From: Roseovarius halotolerans
GTDB taxonomy: Bacteria > Pseudomonadota > Alphaproteobacteria > Rhodobacterales > Rhodobacteraceae
Direction: 5' to 3'
DNA: 64,000 nt
NCBI RefSeq assembly: GCF_900172255.1
Contig: NZ_FWFU01000001.1
Location: forward strand, 1 to 64,000
Below, in pieces: positions 25,645 to 34,709 of the stretch. The translations under genes were made by a program, and so were the position numbers. The stretch's first letter is position 1, and every line of letters begins with the position of its first letter. The notes under the pieces were generated by a model. That model was not told where the DNA came from, made no database searches, and saw only the letters and a list, made by a program, of their open reading frames with translations.

Positions 25645-26802
25645 ATGCTGAACGAGGCAAAAGCGCGCTGCGTCGCGTTACAGGCCATGATGGCCGCGCG
25701 CGGGATCGACCGGGCGGTCTTCACCGATGAAAGCTCGATCGCCTATCTGGCCGGGTTCTGGGGCTATCTCGGGATCGAGTTCGGCCGCCCCACCATGCTG
25801 ATCGTCGGTGCGCAGGATGCCCCGGTGATCGTCACGCCGCTGATGGAATCCGAAATGGTCGGCGCGATGACATGGGTCGAGGACCTGCGTGTCTGGGAGG
25901 ATTTCGGCCCGCGCGGTTGGGGGCGGGTGCTGTCGGAGGTGCTGGGCGAGTCGCCCGGAGCGATCTGGATCGAGCGCAATACTGTCCCGGCGCTGGTGCG
26001 CAACTTTCTCGACGATACCTATCCGGGCGTCGCGCTCAGGGATATCTCGCCGGTCCTGGGCGAGATGCGAGTGATCAAGAGCCCCTTCGAGATCGGTGTG
26101 ATGAAACAGGCCGGTCAGATCGCCGGGGCCATGATGCAGGCGGCGCATGACTCGCTTGGCGAAGGTGCGACGGAGTATGAATCCGCGCTGGCGGTGATCG
26201 AGGCGGGGTCGCGCAAGGCGGCCGGTTTCCTGACCGACAAGGGCTGGGACAGGTTCGTTTCGCCCATGATCCACAACCTCCAAATCGTGCAAAGCGGGCG
26301 CGACACCGCGATGGTGCATCGTCGCGCCAGTGTGCGGGCCTATCGGCGGCGCGACCCGGTCTATTTCTGTTTTTGCAACATGGCCCAGTTCAAGCAATAC
26401 AAGCTGGGGTTCGACCGGATGTTCCATATTGGCGAGGTCGATGCGCGTGATCGCGAGGTCCAGGAGGCTGCCATCGACGCCCAGCAGGCCGCCATCGCTG
26501 CGATCCGTCCCGGTGTTCTGGCCGAAGATGTCGCCGAGGCCGCGAACGAGGTCTATCGCGAACGCGGGTTCAAGACGGGTTACCGCACCGGACGCTCGAT
26601 CGGGGTCGCCTATCTGGAGGCACCCGAGCTCAAGGCCGGCGACAAGACCGTTCTGCAACCCGGCATGACCTTTGCGGTGGATGGCGGCATTTCGGTCGAT
26701 GGAGAGACGGCAGGGCGTATCGGGGATTCCATTGTGGTGACGCCGCAGGGCGCGGAATACATCACCGATTATCCGCGGACGATCCTGCTGAGCAAAGGAT
26801 GA
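25645..26802 (+). CDS. Creatinase-like M24 family protein
   Basis: This 385-aa protein has the creatinase N-terminal domain followed by a pita-bread domain. In metal-dependent M24 peptidases the ligand motifs include GDxxxxD and GHGIG; here the equivalents appear as RRDPVYFCFCNM and TGRSIGVAYLEAP, so most metal ligands look lost. This resembles creatinase and ectoine-hydrolase (DoeA)-type members, which split C-N bonds without dinuclear metal. The start at 25645 has GAAGGG 8 nt upstream. It is followed 4 nt later by a C-N hydrolase. Confidence 0.75.
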   Translation: MLNEAKARCVALQAMMAARGIDRAVFTDESSIAYLAGFWGYLGIEFGRPTMLIVGAQDAPVIVTPLMESEMVGAMTWVEDLRVWEDFGPRGWGRVLSEVLGESPGAIWIERNTVPALVRNFLDDTYPGVALRDISPVLGEMRVIKSPFEIGVMKQAGQIAGAMMQAAHDSLGEGATEYESALAVIEAGSRKAAGFLTDKGWDRFVSPMIHNLQIVQSGRDTAMVHRRASVRAYRRRDPVYFCFCNMAQFKQYKLGFDRMFHIGEVDARDREVQEAAIDAQQAAIAAIRPGVLAEDVAEAANEVYRERGFKTGYRTGRSIGVAYLEAPELKAGDKTVLQPGMTFAVDGGISVDGETAGRIGDSIVVTPQGAEYITDYPRTILLSKG

Positions 26803-26806
26803 CGCG

Positions 26807-27604
26807 ATGAGCGATCCCTTGAACCTTGCGTTGTTGCAGTCGCCCGCGGATCTGGACGGGCCGGCGGCGCGGCTGGAATGGCTGGAGGCCCGGCTTGAGG
26901 AACTGGGACCGGCGTCGCCTGACCTCGTGGTCCTGCCCGAGCTTTTCCAATGCGGTTACAACGTCGGGGCGCGGCTGGGTGCGGCGGGCGAACCGCGCGA
27001 CGGTCCATTTGCGAAGGCGGTCGCGGAACTGGCCCGCGGGCAGGACACCGCCATCGTCTATGGCTGCGCCGAGCGTGATGGCGACGTGCTTTACAATGCG
27101 GCGCTGGCCTTTGGCCGTGACGGGCGGATGCTGGGTCATCATCGCAAGCTGCTCTTGCCCCCCGGTTTCGAGGGCGATCATTTCGCACCCGGTGAGGGGT
27201 CGGCCTTGTTCGCAATTGGCGCGTTCAAGGTGGCGTTGCTGGTCTGCTATGATGTCGAATTCCCAGAGACGGTGCGCCATGTGGCGGTGGCGGGCGCCGA
27301 TCTTGTGGTCGTGCCCACGGCGCTTTCGGATCAATGGCCGCTGGTCGCCGACAAGCTGGTTCCGGTCCGCGCCTTCGAGAACGGCGTTTTCCTGGCCTAT
27401 TGCAATCACTCCGGCACCGAGAACGGCCTGACCTATCATGGCGGCAGTTGCATCGTTGCGCCCGATGGCGCCGATCTGGCACGCGCGGGCGCCGGGCCGC
27501 AAAGCCTGAGCGCGACGCTGAATCATGCCGCCGTCGCCCGCGCAAGGGCGCGTCTGCCCTACCATCGGGACCGCGCAGCGCTGCCTTGGGTCGCCGGAGG
27601 CTGA
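26807..27604 (+). CDS. Carbon-nitrogen hydrolase (nitrilase superfamily)
   Basis: This 265-aa enzyme carries the catalytic triad of the superfamily: Glu in LVVLPELFQCGY, Lys in GHHRKLLLP, and Cys about 147 in VCYDVEFPE. Such enzymes hydrolyse amides, carbamoyl groups or nitriles. It starts 4 nt after the creatinase-like gene, so the two probably act on one nitrogenous substrate, with the imported compound unknown. Confidence 0.85.
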   Translation: MSDPLNLALLQSPADLDGPAARLEWLEARLEELGPASPDLVVLPELFQCGYNVGARLGAAGEPRDGPFAKAVAELARGQDTAIVYGCAERDGDVLYNAALAFGRDGRMLGHHRKLLLPPGFEGDHFAPGEGSALFAIGAFKVALLVCYDVEFPETVRHVAVAGADLVVVPTALSDQWPLVADKLVPVRAFENGVFLAYCNHSGTENGLTYHGGSCIVAPDGADLARAGAGPQSLSATLNHAAVARARARLPYHRDRAALPWVAGG

Positions 27605-27611
27605 TACCCCG

Positions 27612-28064
27612 TCAGGGCAGGCGCCGGGCGGCGGCGTAGCGCGCGACGAAGGCGCTGTCGCCGGGGCTGGCGAGAAGGCCGATGGCCTGCTGCGCGCTGG
27701 CCCAGATCACGCTGTGGCCTGCTTCGGTCGGGGCCGATAGCGCGCGCACGGGCGTGGCGACGAAGATCGTGCAGATCTTCTCGGCCCAGAGATCGTATTC
27801 GGGCATATAGGCAAACCGGCGATAGACCCCCAGCCGCCGCACGTCCGCGATCCGCCAGCCGGTTTCCTCGCGCACCTCGCGGTGCAAGGCCTGCAAGGGC
27901 GACTCGCCGGGGTCGATACCGCCGCCGGGAAGCTGTATTTCGGGGCTTGGCTCTTCCTGATGGGTCAGCAGCAAGCCCGAGTCGCCTGGCAGGATCGCAT
28001 AGACGCCTGGCCGGGGGCGGTAGGCGATGCCGGGGCGCGGGGTGTCTCCAAATCTGGGGGTCAT
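27612..28064 (-). CDS. Nudix hydrolase
   Basis: This 150-aa protein contains a full Nudix box, GGGIDPGESPLQALHREV continuing REETGW, which binds Mg and cleaves nucleoside diphosphate-linked substrates. It is the last gene of the leftward molybdenum hydroxylase unit, 2 nt after the MoaD/ThiS-like gene, and converges on the C-N hydrolase. The substrate is unknown. Confidence 0.88.
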   Translation of the reverse strand: MTPRFGDTPRPGIAYRPRPGVYAILPGDSGLLLTHQEEPSPEIQLPGGGIDPGESPLQALHREVREETGWRIADVRRLGVYRRFAYMPEYDLWAEKICTIFVATPVRALSAPTEAGHSVIWASAQQAIGLLASPGDSAFVARYAAARRLP

Positions 28065-28066
28065 GC

Positions 28067-28312
28067 CTATCCGCCTTTCAGCCGCGCCAGTAGCACCACT
28101 TCGCTATCCTCCTGGATCGGTGTGAACCAGCTGTCGTTGTAGATGCGCCCGTCGATGGCGACCGAAACGCCGCGTTCAAGCTGGGGTTTGAGCGCGGGGT
28201 AACGGGCGGCCAGCCCGTCGAGGAGTTCGCGCAGGGTGGAGGCGTCGATCTCGACTTCGGTCTGATCGCCGGTCGCCGTCGCGAGCGAACCCCAGATCGT
28301 GACCTGAACCAT
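28067..28312 (-). CDS. MoaD/ThiS-like sulfur-carrier protein
   Basis: This 81-aa beta-grasp protein ends in Gly-Gly (LLARLKGG), the tail that is activated as a thiocarboxylate in MoaD and ThiS. It sits 17 nt downstream of the molybdenum hydroxylase large subunit, suggesting a role in cofactor sulfur supply for this enzyme, which is inference from context. Confidence 0.75.
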   Translation of the reverse strand: MVQVTIWGSLATATGDQTEVEIDASTLRELLDGLAARYPALKPQLERGVSVAIDGRIYNDSWFTPIQEDSEVVLLARLKGG

Positions 28313-28329
28313 TGCCCGCGCCCCCGCCG

Positions 28330-30576
28330 TCAGCGCGCCTGGATCGCCGCCAGAACCTTGGGCGGCGACATGGGAAGGTCGCTCATGCGCGTACCGGTCG
28401 CGGCCGAGACCGCGTTGGCAATTGCGGCCAGCGGCGGCACGATCGAGGTTTCCCCCACCCCGCGCACGCCATAGGGGTGGCCGGGGTTGGGAATTTCGAG
28501 GATCACCGCGTCGATCATCGGCAGGTCCGAGGCCACCGGGATGCGATAGTCGAGGAAACCCGCGTTCTGAAGAATGCCGTTGTCGTCATAGATATATTCC
28601 TCGTTCAGCGCCCAGCCGATACCTTGCACCGCGCCGCCCTGGAACTGGCCCTCGACATAGGAGGGATGCACCGCCTTGCCCGCGTCCTGGAACACCGTGT
28701 AGCGCAGGATCGTGACAGCACCGGTGTCGGGGTCGACTTCGGTATCGACCATATGGGTGGCAAAGCTGACGCCCGCGCCTTCGGCATTGATCTCGTAGTG
28801 ACCGGCAATCGGCCCGCCGGTATTGGAGGCGATGGCCGCGATGTCTGCCAGGGTCATGGGGGGATGTTCACCCGCATTGGGGCCAGAGGGCCGCGCAGCG
28901 CCGTCTTCCCAGATGACGGCCTCCTCGTCGATGCCCCAGACCTGAGCCGCGCGTTTGCACATCTCGCGTTTGGCGGCGCGGGCGGCCTCGATGGTGGCAA
29001 GGCCCACGGCAAAGGTCACGCGGCTGCCGTCGGTCACCTCGTTCTGCCCGAGTGACCCTGTATCTGCGATCACCGTGCGCACCTTGTCATAGGGGATGCC
29101 CAGTTCCTCGGCAGCCATCATCGACATCGACGCGCGCGACCCGCCGATATCGGGGTTGCCTTCGGACAGGTTCACCGTGCCGTCCGGCGTGATGTTGAGG
29201 CTCACGCAGGTATCGCCGCCGAAATTGAACCAGAAACCACATGCGACCCCGCGCCCCTGATTTGGGCCAAGCGGTGCGGACCAATGCGGGTGGTCCCGGG
29301 CGGTGCGCAGCGTCGCCTCGAGGCCGATGGCGGGATAGGTCGGCCCATAGGAGGCCCGCGTGCCCTCGCGCGCGGCATTCTTCAGGCGCACTTCGAGCGG
29401 GTCGAGGCCCAGATCGCGCGCCAGTTCGTCGATCGCGCTTTCGACGGCAAAGGCGGCCATCGGTGCGCCGGGCGCGCGATAGGCAGCCGCCTTGGGCCGG
29501 TTGGTGACCACGTCCCAGCCGATCGTGCGGACGTTCTCTAGATCATAGGGCGCAAAGGCCGACATGGCGCCCATGTCGACTGGCGCGCCGGGATAGGCGC
29601 CGCCCTGATAGCGCAGCTCGGCGAAACCGGCGGTGATGCGTCCATCGCTGGTCATGCCGAGCCGAATGTCGACAGAGCTCGATGAGGTCGGGCCGGTGGC
29701 GCGCAGAACCTCGGCGCGGCTCATCACCATCTTGACCGGGCGACCGGTCTTTTTCGCCAGCATCAGCGCGACCGGTTCAAGGAACACGGTGGTCTTGCCG
29801 CCAAAGCCGCCGCCGATTTCGGAAGCGGTGACGCGCAGCTGGCCCTGCGTGATCCCCAGGATCGCCGCGCAGGTGTTGCGAACCATGTAATGGCCCTGCG
29901 TGCAGCACCACAGGTCGGCCTGCCCATCCGCCCCCATCGAGGCGAGGCATGCATGGGGTTCGATATAGCCCTGATGCGTGGCTTCGGTGCGATAGCTGCG
30001 CTCGAGCACCCGGTCGGCCTGAGCGAGGCCAGCCTCGATATCGCCGTGGCCAAAGGCGTGGCGCGCCATGACATTGGGCGAATGGCCGTCCGGCACGGTC
30101 TCGTTGGCCCGCCCCTCGTGCAGCGCGGGCGCATCCACCGCCATCGCCGCGTCAACGTCGGTGACATGGGGCAGGGGCTCGTATTCGACCTTGATCAGTT
30201 TCAGCGCCTGACGCGCCACGGCAGCCGAAGACGCCGCGACGGCGGCAACGGCATGGCCGTCATAAAGCGCCTTCTCGCCAGCCATGCAATTGTCGAGGAT
30301 ATCGGCCACATCCTCGCCTGGCGCGGGGAAATCGGCGCGCGTGACCACGGCGTGAACGCCGCTCAGCGCTTCTGCGGCGGAGCTGTCGATCGACTTGATG
30401 CGGGCATGGGCATGGGGGCTGCGCAGCACCCGCCCCACCAGCATCCCCGGCGCCGACATGTCGGCGCCAAAGCGTGCCCGCCCGGTCACCTTGTCGATCC
30501 CGTCGGGGCGCGCTGGACGCGTGCCGATGATCTTGAATTCGCGCGGCGCGGTGCCGGTCTTGCGGTCCAGTGCCAT
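28330..30576 (-). CDS. Molybdenum hydroxylase large subunit (xanthine dehydrogenase family)
   Basis: This 748-aa protein has the aldehyde oxidase/xanthine dehydrogenase a/b hammerhead N-terminal domain and the molybdopterin-binding domain (IGGGFGGKT). The catalytic Glu is at about 709 in GVRGVGETSIVPP. It hydroxylates a carbon next to a ring nitrogen or an aldehyde. The CoxL-type active-site loop with Cys is not evident, so CO oxidation is unlikely. It overlaps the small-subunit gene by one base. Confidence 0.88.
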   Translation of the reverse strand: MALDRKTGTAPREFKIIGTRPARPDGIDKVTGRARFGADMSAPGMLVGRVLRSPHAHARIKSIDSSAAEALSGVHAVVTRADFPAPGEDVADILDNCMAGEKALYDGHAVAAVAASSAAVARQALKLIKVEYEPLPHVTDVDAAMAVDAPALHEGRANETVPDGHSPNVMARHAFGHGDIEAGLAQADRVLERSYRTEATHQGYIEPHACLASMGADGQADLWCCTQGHYMVRNTCAAILGITQGQLRVTASEIGGGFGGKTTVFLEPVALMLAKKTGRPVKMVMSRAEVLRATGPTSSSSVDIRLGMTSDGRITAGFAELRYQGGAYPGAPVDMGAMSAFAPYDLENVRTIGWDVVTNRPKAAAYRAPGAPMAAFAVESAIDELARDLGLDPLEVRLKNAAREGTRASYGPTYPAIGLEATLRTARDHPHWSAPLGPNQGRGVACGFWFNFGGDTCVSLNITPDGTVNLSEGNPDIGGSRASMSMMAAEELGIPYDKVRTVIADTGSLGQNEVTDGSRVTFAVGLATIEAARAAKREMCKRAAQVWGIDEEAVIWEDGAARPSGPNAGEHPPMTLADIAAIASNTGGPIAGHYEINAEGAGVSFATHMVDTEVDPDTGAVTILRYTVFQDAGKAVHPSYVEGQFQGGAVQGIGWALNEEYIYDDNGILQNAGFLDYRIPVASDLPMIDAVILEIPNPGHPYGVRGVGETSIVPPLAAIANAVSAATGTRMSDLPMSPPKVLAAIQAR

Positions 30577-31055
30577 CAGGATGCCTCCCGCATGTCCTTG
30601 GCCGCGTCCATAACGGCGCGGATGATCTTGTCATAGCCGGTGCAGCGGCAGAGGTTCCCCGCCAGCCAATAGCGGGTTTCCTCTTCGGTCGGGTCGGGGT
30701 TGCGCTCGAGCAGCGATTTCGCCGCCACGAGGATTCCCGGCGTGCAGATGCCGCATTGCAGAGCGGCATGTTCGATGAACTTGCGTTGCAGCGGGTGCAG
30801 CGTCTCGCCATCGGCCATGCCTTCGATAGTGGCGATCTCGCGTCCCTCGGCCTCGGCCCCCAGCATCAGGCAGGAACAGACCAGCCGCCCCTCTACGGTG
30901 ACGGAACAGGCGCCGCAATCCCCGGTGCCGCAGCCCTCTTTCGAGCCGGTCATCCCGAGCCGGTCGCGAAGAACGTCAAGCAGGGTCTCGCCCGGATCGC
31001 AGAGGAAATCGACCGGATCGCCGTTGATCGTTGTGGTGACGTGAATCTTGCTCAT
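30576..31055 (-). CDS. Molybdenum hydroxylase 2Fe-2S small subunit
   Basis: This 159-aa protein has a plant-type ferredoxin cluster motif (GCGTGDCGACSV) and a second C-terminal cluster motif pair (QCGICTPG and NLCRCTGY). It transfers electrons from the molybdenum centre to the FAD subunit. It is translationally coupled to both neighbours. Confidence 0.93.
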   Translation of the reverse strand: MSKIHVTTTINGDPVDFLCDPGETLLDVLRDRLGMTGSKEGCGTGDCGACSVTVEGRLVCSCLMLGAEAEGREIATIEGMADGETLHPLQRKFIEHAALQCGICTPGILVAAKSLLERNPDPTEEETRYWLAGNLCRCTGYDKIIRAVMDAAKDMREAS

Positions 31056-31918
31056 GACGCGCCTCCCGCGCGGGTTTTCGCGATGCTGGCAGCTCGGCGC
31101 GCCAGCACGCCGGCCACATGGGTGCGGAACGCGACGGTGCCGCGCTTGTCGTCGATCGGGCTGGCCGCATCCGAGCAGGCCGCTGCCAGCGCATCAAGCG
31201 CCGCATCGTCCACCTCCGTGCCGACCAGCGCCCCGGCGCCCGCCTCGACCAGCATGACCACCGGTCCCACCGCCCCCAGCGAGACCCGCGCCGAGATGCA
31301 GATGCCCGCGCCGTCCAGCGTCAGCGCGACGCCGCAGCCGACCACCGCGATGTCCATCTCGCTGCGCGGGGTAAAGCGCAGATAGGCGTCGCCGCCGCCT
31401 TCGGGGCGGGGCGGAAGATAAATCGAGGTGATGAACTCGGCCTTGCCCAGCGATGTGCGGCCTGGTCCGGTCGGTACTTCGGAGACGGGAATGTCGCGTG
31501 CGCCATCCGGCCCCGCGATCCGCGCCATCGCCCCGGCGGCGACCATCGCGGGCACGCTGTCGGCAGCGGGCGAGGCGTTGCAGAGATTTCCCGCCAGCGT
31601 GGCACGGCCCTGAATCTGGGTCGAGCCGATCAGGTTCATCGCCTCGACCACACCCGGCCAGTCGGCCACCAGCGCCGGATGCTCGCCCATTTCCGCGCCC
31701 GACACGGCGGCCCCGATGCGCCAGCCGCCCGCTTCGGGCGTGATCGTGCGCAGCTCTTCTATACGCTTGATGTCGAGAATGCTCTCGGGTTCGTCCCCCA
31801 TTTCCGAGCGCAGCCGCACCAGAAGATCGGTGCCCCCGGCAAGAATCTGGCAGTTTCCGTTGCCTGCGGCCAGAAGGCGCAGGGCGTCATCGACGCTGGT
31901 GGGGGCATGATACTGCAT
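31052..31918 (-). CDS. Molybdenum hydroxylase FAD-binding medium subunit
   Basis: This 288-aa protein of the CoxM/PCMH-type FAD family has the flavin-binding motifs ILAGGTDLLVRLRSEMG and TLAGNLCNASPAADS. It is the first gene of the leftward operon medium-small-large-MoaD-Nudix, with a 4-nt overlap to the small subunit. The promoter should lie just right of 31918. Confidence 0.92.
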   Translation of the reverse strand: MQYHAPTSVDDALRLLAAGNGNCQILAGGTDLLVRLRSEMGDEPESILDIKRIEELRTITPEAGGWRIGAAVSGAEMGEHPALVADWPGVVEAMNLIGSTQIQGRATLAGNLCNASPAADSVPAMVAAGAMARIAGPDGARDIPVSEVPTGPGRTSLGKAEFITSIYLPPRPEGGGDAYLRFTPRSEMDIAVVGCGVALTLDGAGICISARVSLGAVGPVVMLVEAGAGALVGTEVDDAALDALAAACSDAASPIDDKRGTVAFRTHVAGVLARRAASIAKTRAGGAS

Positions 31919-32073
31919 GTGGCGAATCCCGTGGGGCTTGGCTGGCTACCTCTATCACAGGGGTAAATGGCCACGGATTCAACCCAAATCCACCGCGAAA
32001 TCCCGGCTTCGCGGTCAGCGCGACGTTGTGCTTGACCCTCAACGCGCCTTGAAATATCCGTCGGAGTCGCTGA

Positions 32074-32147
32074 GCGGGCGTTGTGTAATGGTAAGACCCT
32101 TGCCTTCCAAGCAAGAGATGCGGGTTCGATTCCCGCCGCCCGCTCCA
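32074..32147 (+). tRNA. tRNA-Gly (TCC)
   Basis: A 74-nt cloverleaf with acceptor arms GCGGGCG (32074-32080) and CGCCCGC (32137-32143), anticodon stem CTTGC/GCAAG with loop CTTCCAA giving anticodon TCC, a T arm with GGTTCGATTCC, and CCA encoded at 32145-32147. Confidence 0.96.
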
Positions 32148-32274
32148 TCGATTTTCCTGCCGTTTCCCTTTGCCGGTTTTCCCTGTTAATCCGGGCTGCG
32201 GCACAACTGTCCCTTGACCCTGCCGCCCTGCATGGCCAAGAACCGTGACCGAACGGGACGAAGGAAAGCGGAAT

Positions 32275-34071
32275 ATGGTGCGCAAGGCAGAGAATGGCGC
32301 AGACATGATCGAGCGCGACAAGTCTAAGGATGTCGGCGCGCTGGCCGAGTTGTGGCCCTTCATGAAACCCTACAAGATGCTGGCCGGTGCCGCTGTTCTG
32401 GCGCTGATGCTGACTGCGACCGTGTCGCTGGTGCTGCCGATGGCGGTGCGCCGGGTGGTGGACAATTTCGGCGCCGAGGATGGCGCGTTGCTCAATCGCT
32501 ATTTCATGGCGGCGCTGGCCATTGCCGGCTTGCTGGCGATCGGCACTGGGCTGCGCTACGCGCTGGTCACGCGGTTGGGCGAACGCGTCGTCGCCGATAT
32601 CCGCAAGGCCGTGTTCGACCGCGTCATCGGCATGAGTCCCGCCTTTTTCGAGGGGATCATGACCGGCGAAGTCCTGAGCCGGATCACCACCGATACCACG
32701 CTGATCCTGTCGGTGATCGGCTCGTCCGTGTCGATCGCGCTGCGCAATATCCTGATTTTCATCGGCGGTCTCGTGCTGATGCTGATCACCTCGGCCAAGC
32801 TGACGGGGCTTGTGCTGTTGATCGTGCCGCTGGTGATCGTGCCGATCCTGACGATGGGGCGCAAGCTGCGCAAGCTGAGCCGCGTCAATCAGGACTGGAT
32901 CGCCAACAGTTCGGGCAATGCCGCCGAGGCGCTGCAATCGGTGCAGACTGTTCAGGCCTTCACCCATGAAACCGCCAGCCGCGCGCGGTTCGCCGATGTG
33001 ACCGAGGAAAGCTACGAGGCCGCCCGCCGCCGCATCAGGACACGCGCGGCGATGACCGTGATCGTGATCTTTCTCGTGTTCACCGGGGTTGTCGGGGTGC
33101 TGTGGATCGGTGCCAATGATGTGCGCGGCGGCGACATGACCGCCGGGATGCTGGTGCAGTTCGTTATCTACTCGGTGATGGTCGCCGGGGCGGTCGCGGC
33201 GCTGTCCGAGATCTATGGCGAGTTGCAGCGCGCTGCGGGCGCGACGGAAAGGCTTGTTGAACTGCTGCGCACCAATGATCATGTCCGCGACCCGGAGAAC
33301 CCCGTGGCGCTGGCGCGCCCGGTGCGCGGCGAGATCGGCTTTCACGAGGTGAGTTTCGCCTATCCCTCGCGCCCGGACACCCCGGCGCTGGACGGGTTCG
33401 ACCTGACTGTCGCACCGGGTGAGACCATTGCCCTTGTCGGTCCTTCGGGCGCGGGCAAGACCAGCGTGATCCAGATGATCCTGCGCTTCTACGATCCCAG
33501 GTCAGGGCAGATCACGCTCGACGGTATCGCGCTCGATCAGATGGCGCGGCAGGACTTCCGCAAGGAACTGGCGCTGGTGCCGCAGGACCCGGCGATCTTC
33601 GCCGCCTCGGCGCGCGAGAACATCCGCTTCGGCCGCCTTGATGCAACCGACGCCGAGGTCGAAGAGGCCGCCCGCGCCGCCGCCGCGCATGATTTCATCA
33701 CCGCGCTGCCCGACGGCTATGACACCTATGTCGGCGAGCGCGGGGTGATGCTCTCGGGTGGGCAGAAACAGCGCATCGCTATTGCCCGCGCTATCCTGCG
33801 CGACGCGCCGGTTCTATTGCTGGACGAGGCGACATCGGCGCTCGACGCAGAAAGCGAACGCGCCGTGCAGACCGCTGTCGAAACGATGGCGCGCAGCCGC
33901 ACCACGATCATTGTCGCGCATCGCCTGGCGACGGTAAAAAAGGCCGACCGGATCGTCGTCATGGATCAGGGCCGGATCGTGGCGCAAGGCACCCATGACG
34001 CGCTGGTCGCCGAAGGTGGGCTTTATGCGCGCCTTGCGCGGTTGCAATTCACCGATGGTGAAGCGGCCTGA
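32275..34071 (+). CDS. ABC exporter half-transporter (MsbA/LmrA type)
   Basis: This 598-aa protein has an N-terminal six-helix membrane domain and a C-terminal nucleotide-binding domain with Walker A GPSGAGKTS, signature LSGGQKQR and Walker B VLLLDEATSALD. It functions as a homodimeric exporter of lipids or drugs; the substrate is unknown. The ATG at 32275 follows AAGGAAA (32261-32267). The GTG at 32245 is less likely. Confidence 0.9.
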   Translation: MVRKAENGADMIERDKSKDVGALAELWPFMKPYKMLAGAAVLALMLTATVSLVLPMAVRRVVDNFGAEDGALLNRYFMAALAIAGLLAIGTGLRYALVTRLGERVVADIRKAVFDRVIGMSPAFFEGIMTGEVLSRITTDTTLILSVIGSSVSIALRNILIFIGGLVLMLITSAKLTGLVLLIVPLVIVPILTMGRKLRKLSRVNQDWIANSSGNAAEALQSVQTVQAFTHETASRARFADVTEESYEAARRRIRTRAAMTVIVIFLVFTGVVGVLWIGANDVRGGDMTAGMLVQFVIYSVMVAGAVAALSEIYGELQRAAGATERLVELLRTNDHVRDPENPVALARPVRGEIGFHEVSFAYPSRPDTPALDGFDLTVAPGETIALVGPSGAGKTSVIQMILRFYDPRSGQITLDGIALDQMARQDFRKELALVPQDPAIFAASARENIRFGRLDATDAEVEEAARAAAAHDFITALPDGYDTYVGERGVMLSGGQKQRIAIARAILRDAPVLLLDEATSALDAESERAVQTAVETMARSRTTIIVAHRLATVKKADRIVVMDQGRIVAQGTHDALVAEGGLYARLARLQFTDGEAA

Positions 34072-34142
34072 GCCAGTTTCCCCTTGCTTTGACGGGCGAT
34101 GCCGCAATGATACGGCATCGTTTCTGTAATCGGAGAGTAAGA

Positions 34143-34571
34143 ATGGGTCTTTGGAGCTTCATGAAGGATACAGGCAAGTCGCTGTTTGGCAGCGATGAGC
34201 CGAGCACCGACAAGGTGCAAAAGGAAATCGCCGATCTTGGTCTCGATGCCGAAGGGCTCGACATCGTCGTCGAAGGCGATGTGGTCAAGGTCTCGGGCAC
34301 GGCCGCCTCGCAGGAGACCAAGGAAAAGATCATCATGGCGGTGGGCAACCTTTCCGGTATCTCCGGGGTCGAAGACAATGCCGGCGGCGATGATCCGGTG
34401 TTCCATGAGGTCCAGAAGGGCGACACGCTCTGGAAGATCGCCGAAAAGACTCTGGGCAACGGCGCGGCCTATGAAAAGATCTTCGAGGCCAACCGTCCGA
34501 TGCTGAGCCATCCCGACAAGATCTATCCCGGCCAGCAGCTTCGCATCCCGCAAGAGGGCACGATGGCCTGA
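34143..34571 (+). CDS. BON-LysM domain protein (YgaU/Kbp-like)
   Basis: This 142-aa protein has an N-terminal BON domain (LDIVVEGDVVKVSGTAASQE) and a C-terminal LysM domain (HEVQKGDTLWKIAEKTLGNG to YPGQQLRIP). This order and size match E. coli YgaU (Kbp), a potassium-binding cytoplasmic protein. There is no signal peptide. A terminator follows directly. Confidence 0.85.
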   Translation: MGLWSFMKDTGKSLFGSDEPSTDKVQKEIADLGLDAEGLDIVVEGDVVKVSGTAASQETKEKIIMAVGNLSGISGVEDNAGGDDPVFHEVQKGDTLWKIAEKTLGNGAAYEKIFEANRPMLSHPDKIYPGQQLRIPQEGTMA

Positions 34572-34601
34572 TCCCATCGGAGGGTCGACGGCGCAAAGCG
34601 G

Positions 34602-34629
34602 CCTCGCCCGGATCGGGCGGGGTCTTTTT
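34602..34629 (+). terminator. Rho-independent terminator
   Basis: A 9-bp stem CCTCGCCCG (34602-34610) / CGGGCGGGG (34614-34622) with a GAT loop is followed by TCTTTTT. Confidence 0.9.
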
Positions 34630-34709
34630 CATGCGGGCGTTTACAGGCGCCGCGGCGGGCGTTAGCAGAGGATCGGTATTTCAGGTCGCTGGACCGGGGA
34701 GATTGACCG

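Noticed and set aside
28330-31918. Carbon monoxide dehydrogenase (coxMSL) identity for the molybdenum hydroxylase
   Set aside because: Subunit order and size agree, but I see no CoxL-type active-site Cys loop in the large subunit, so a general N-heterocycle or aldehyde hydroxylase is the safer call.
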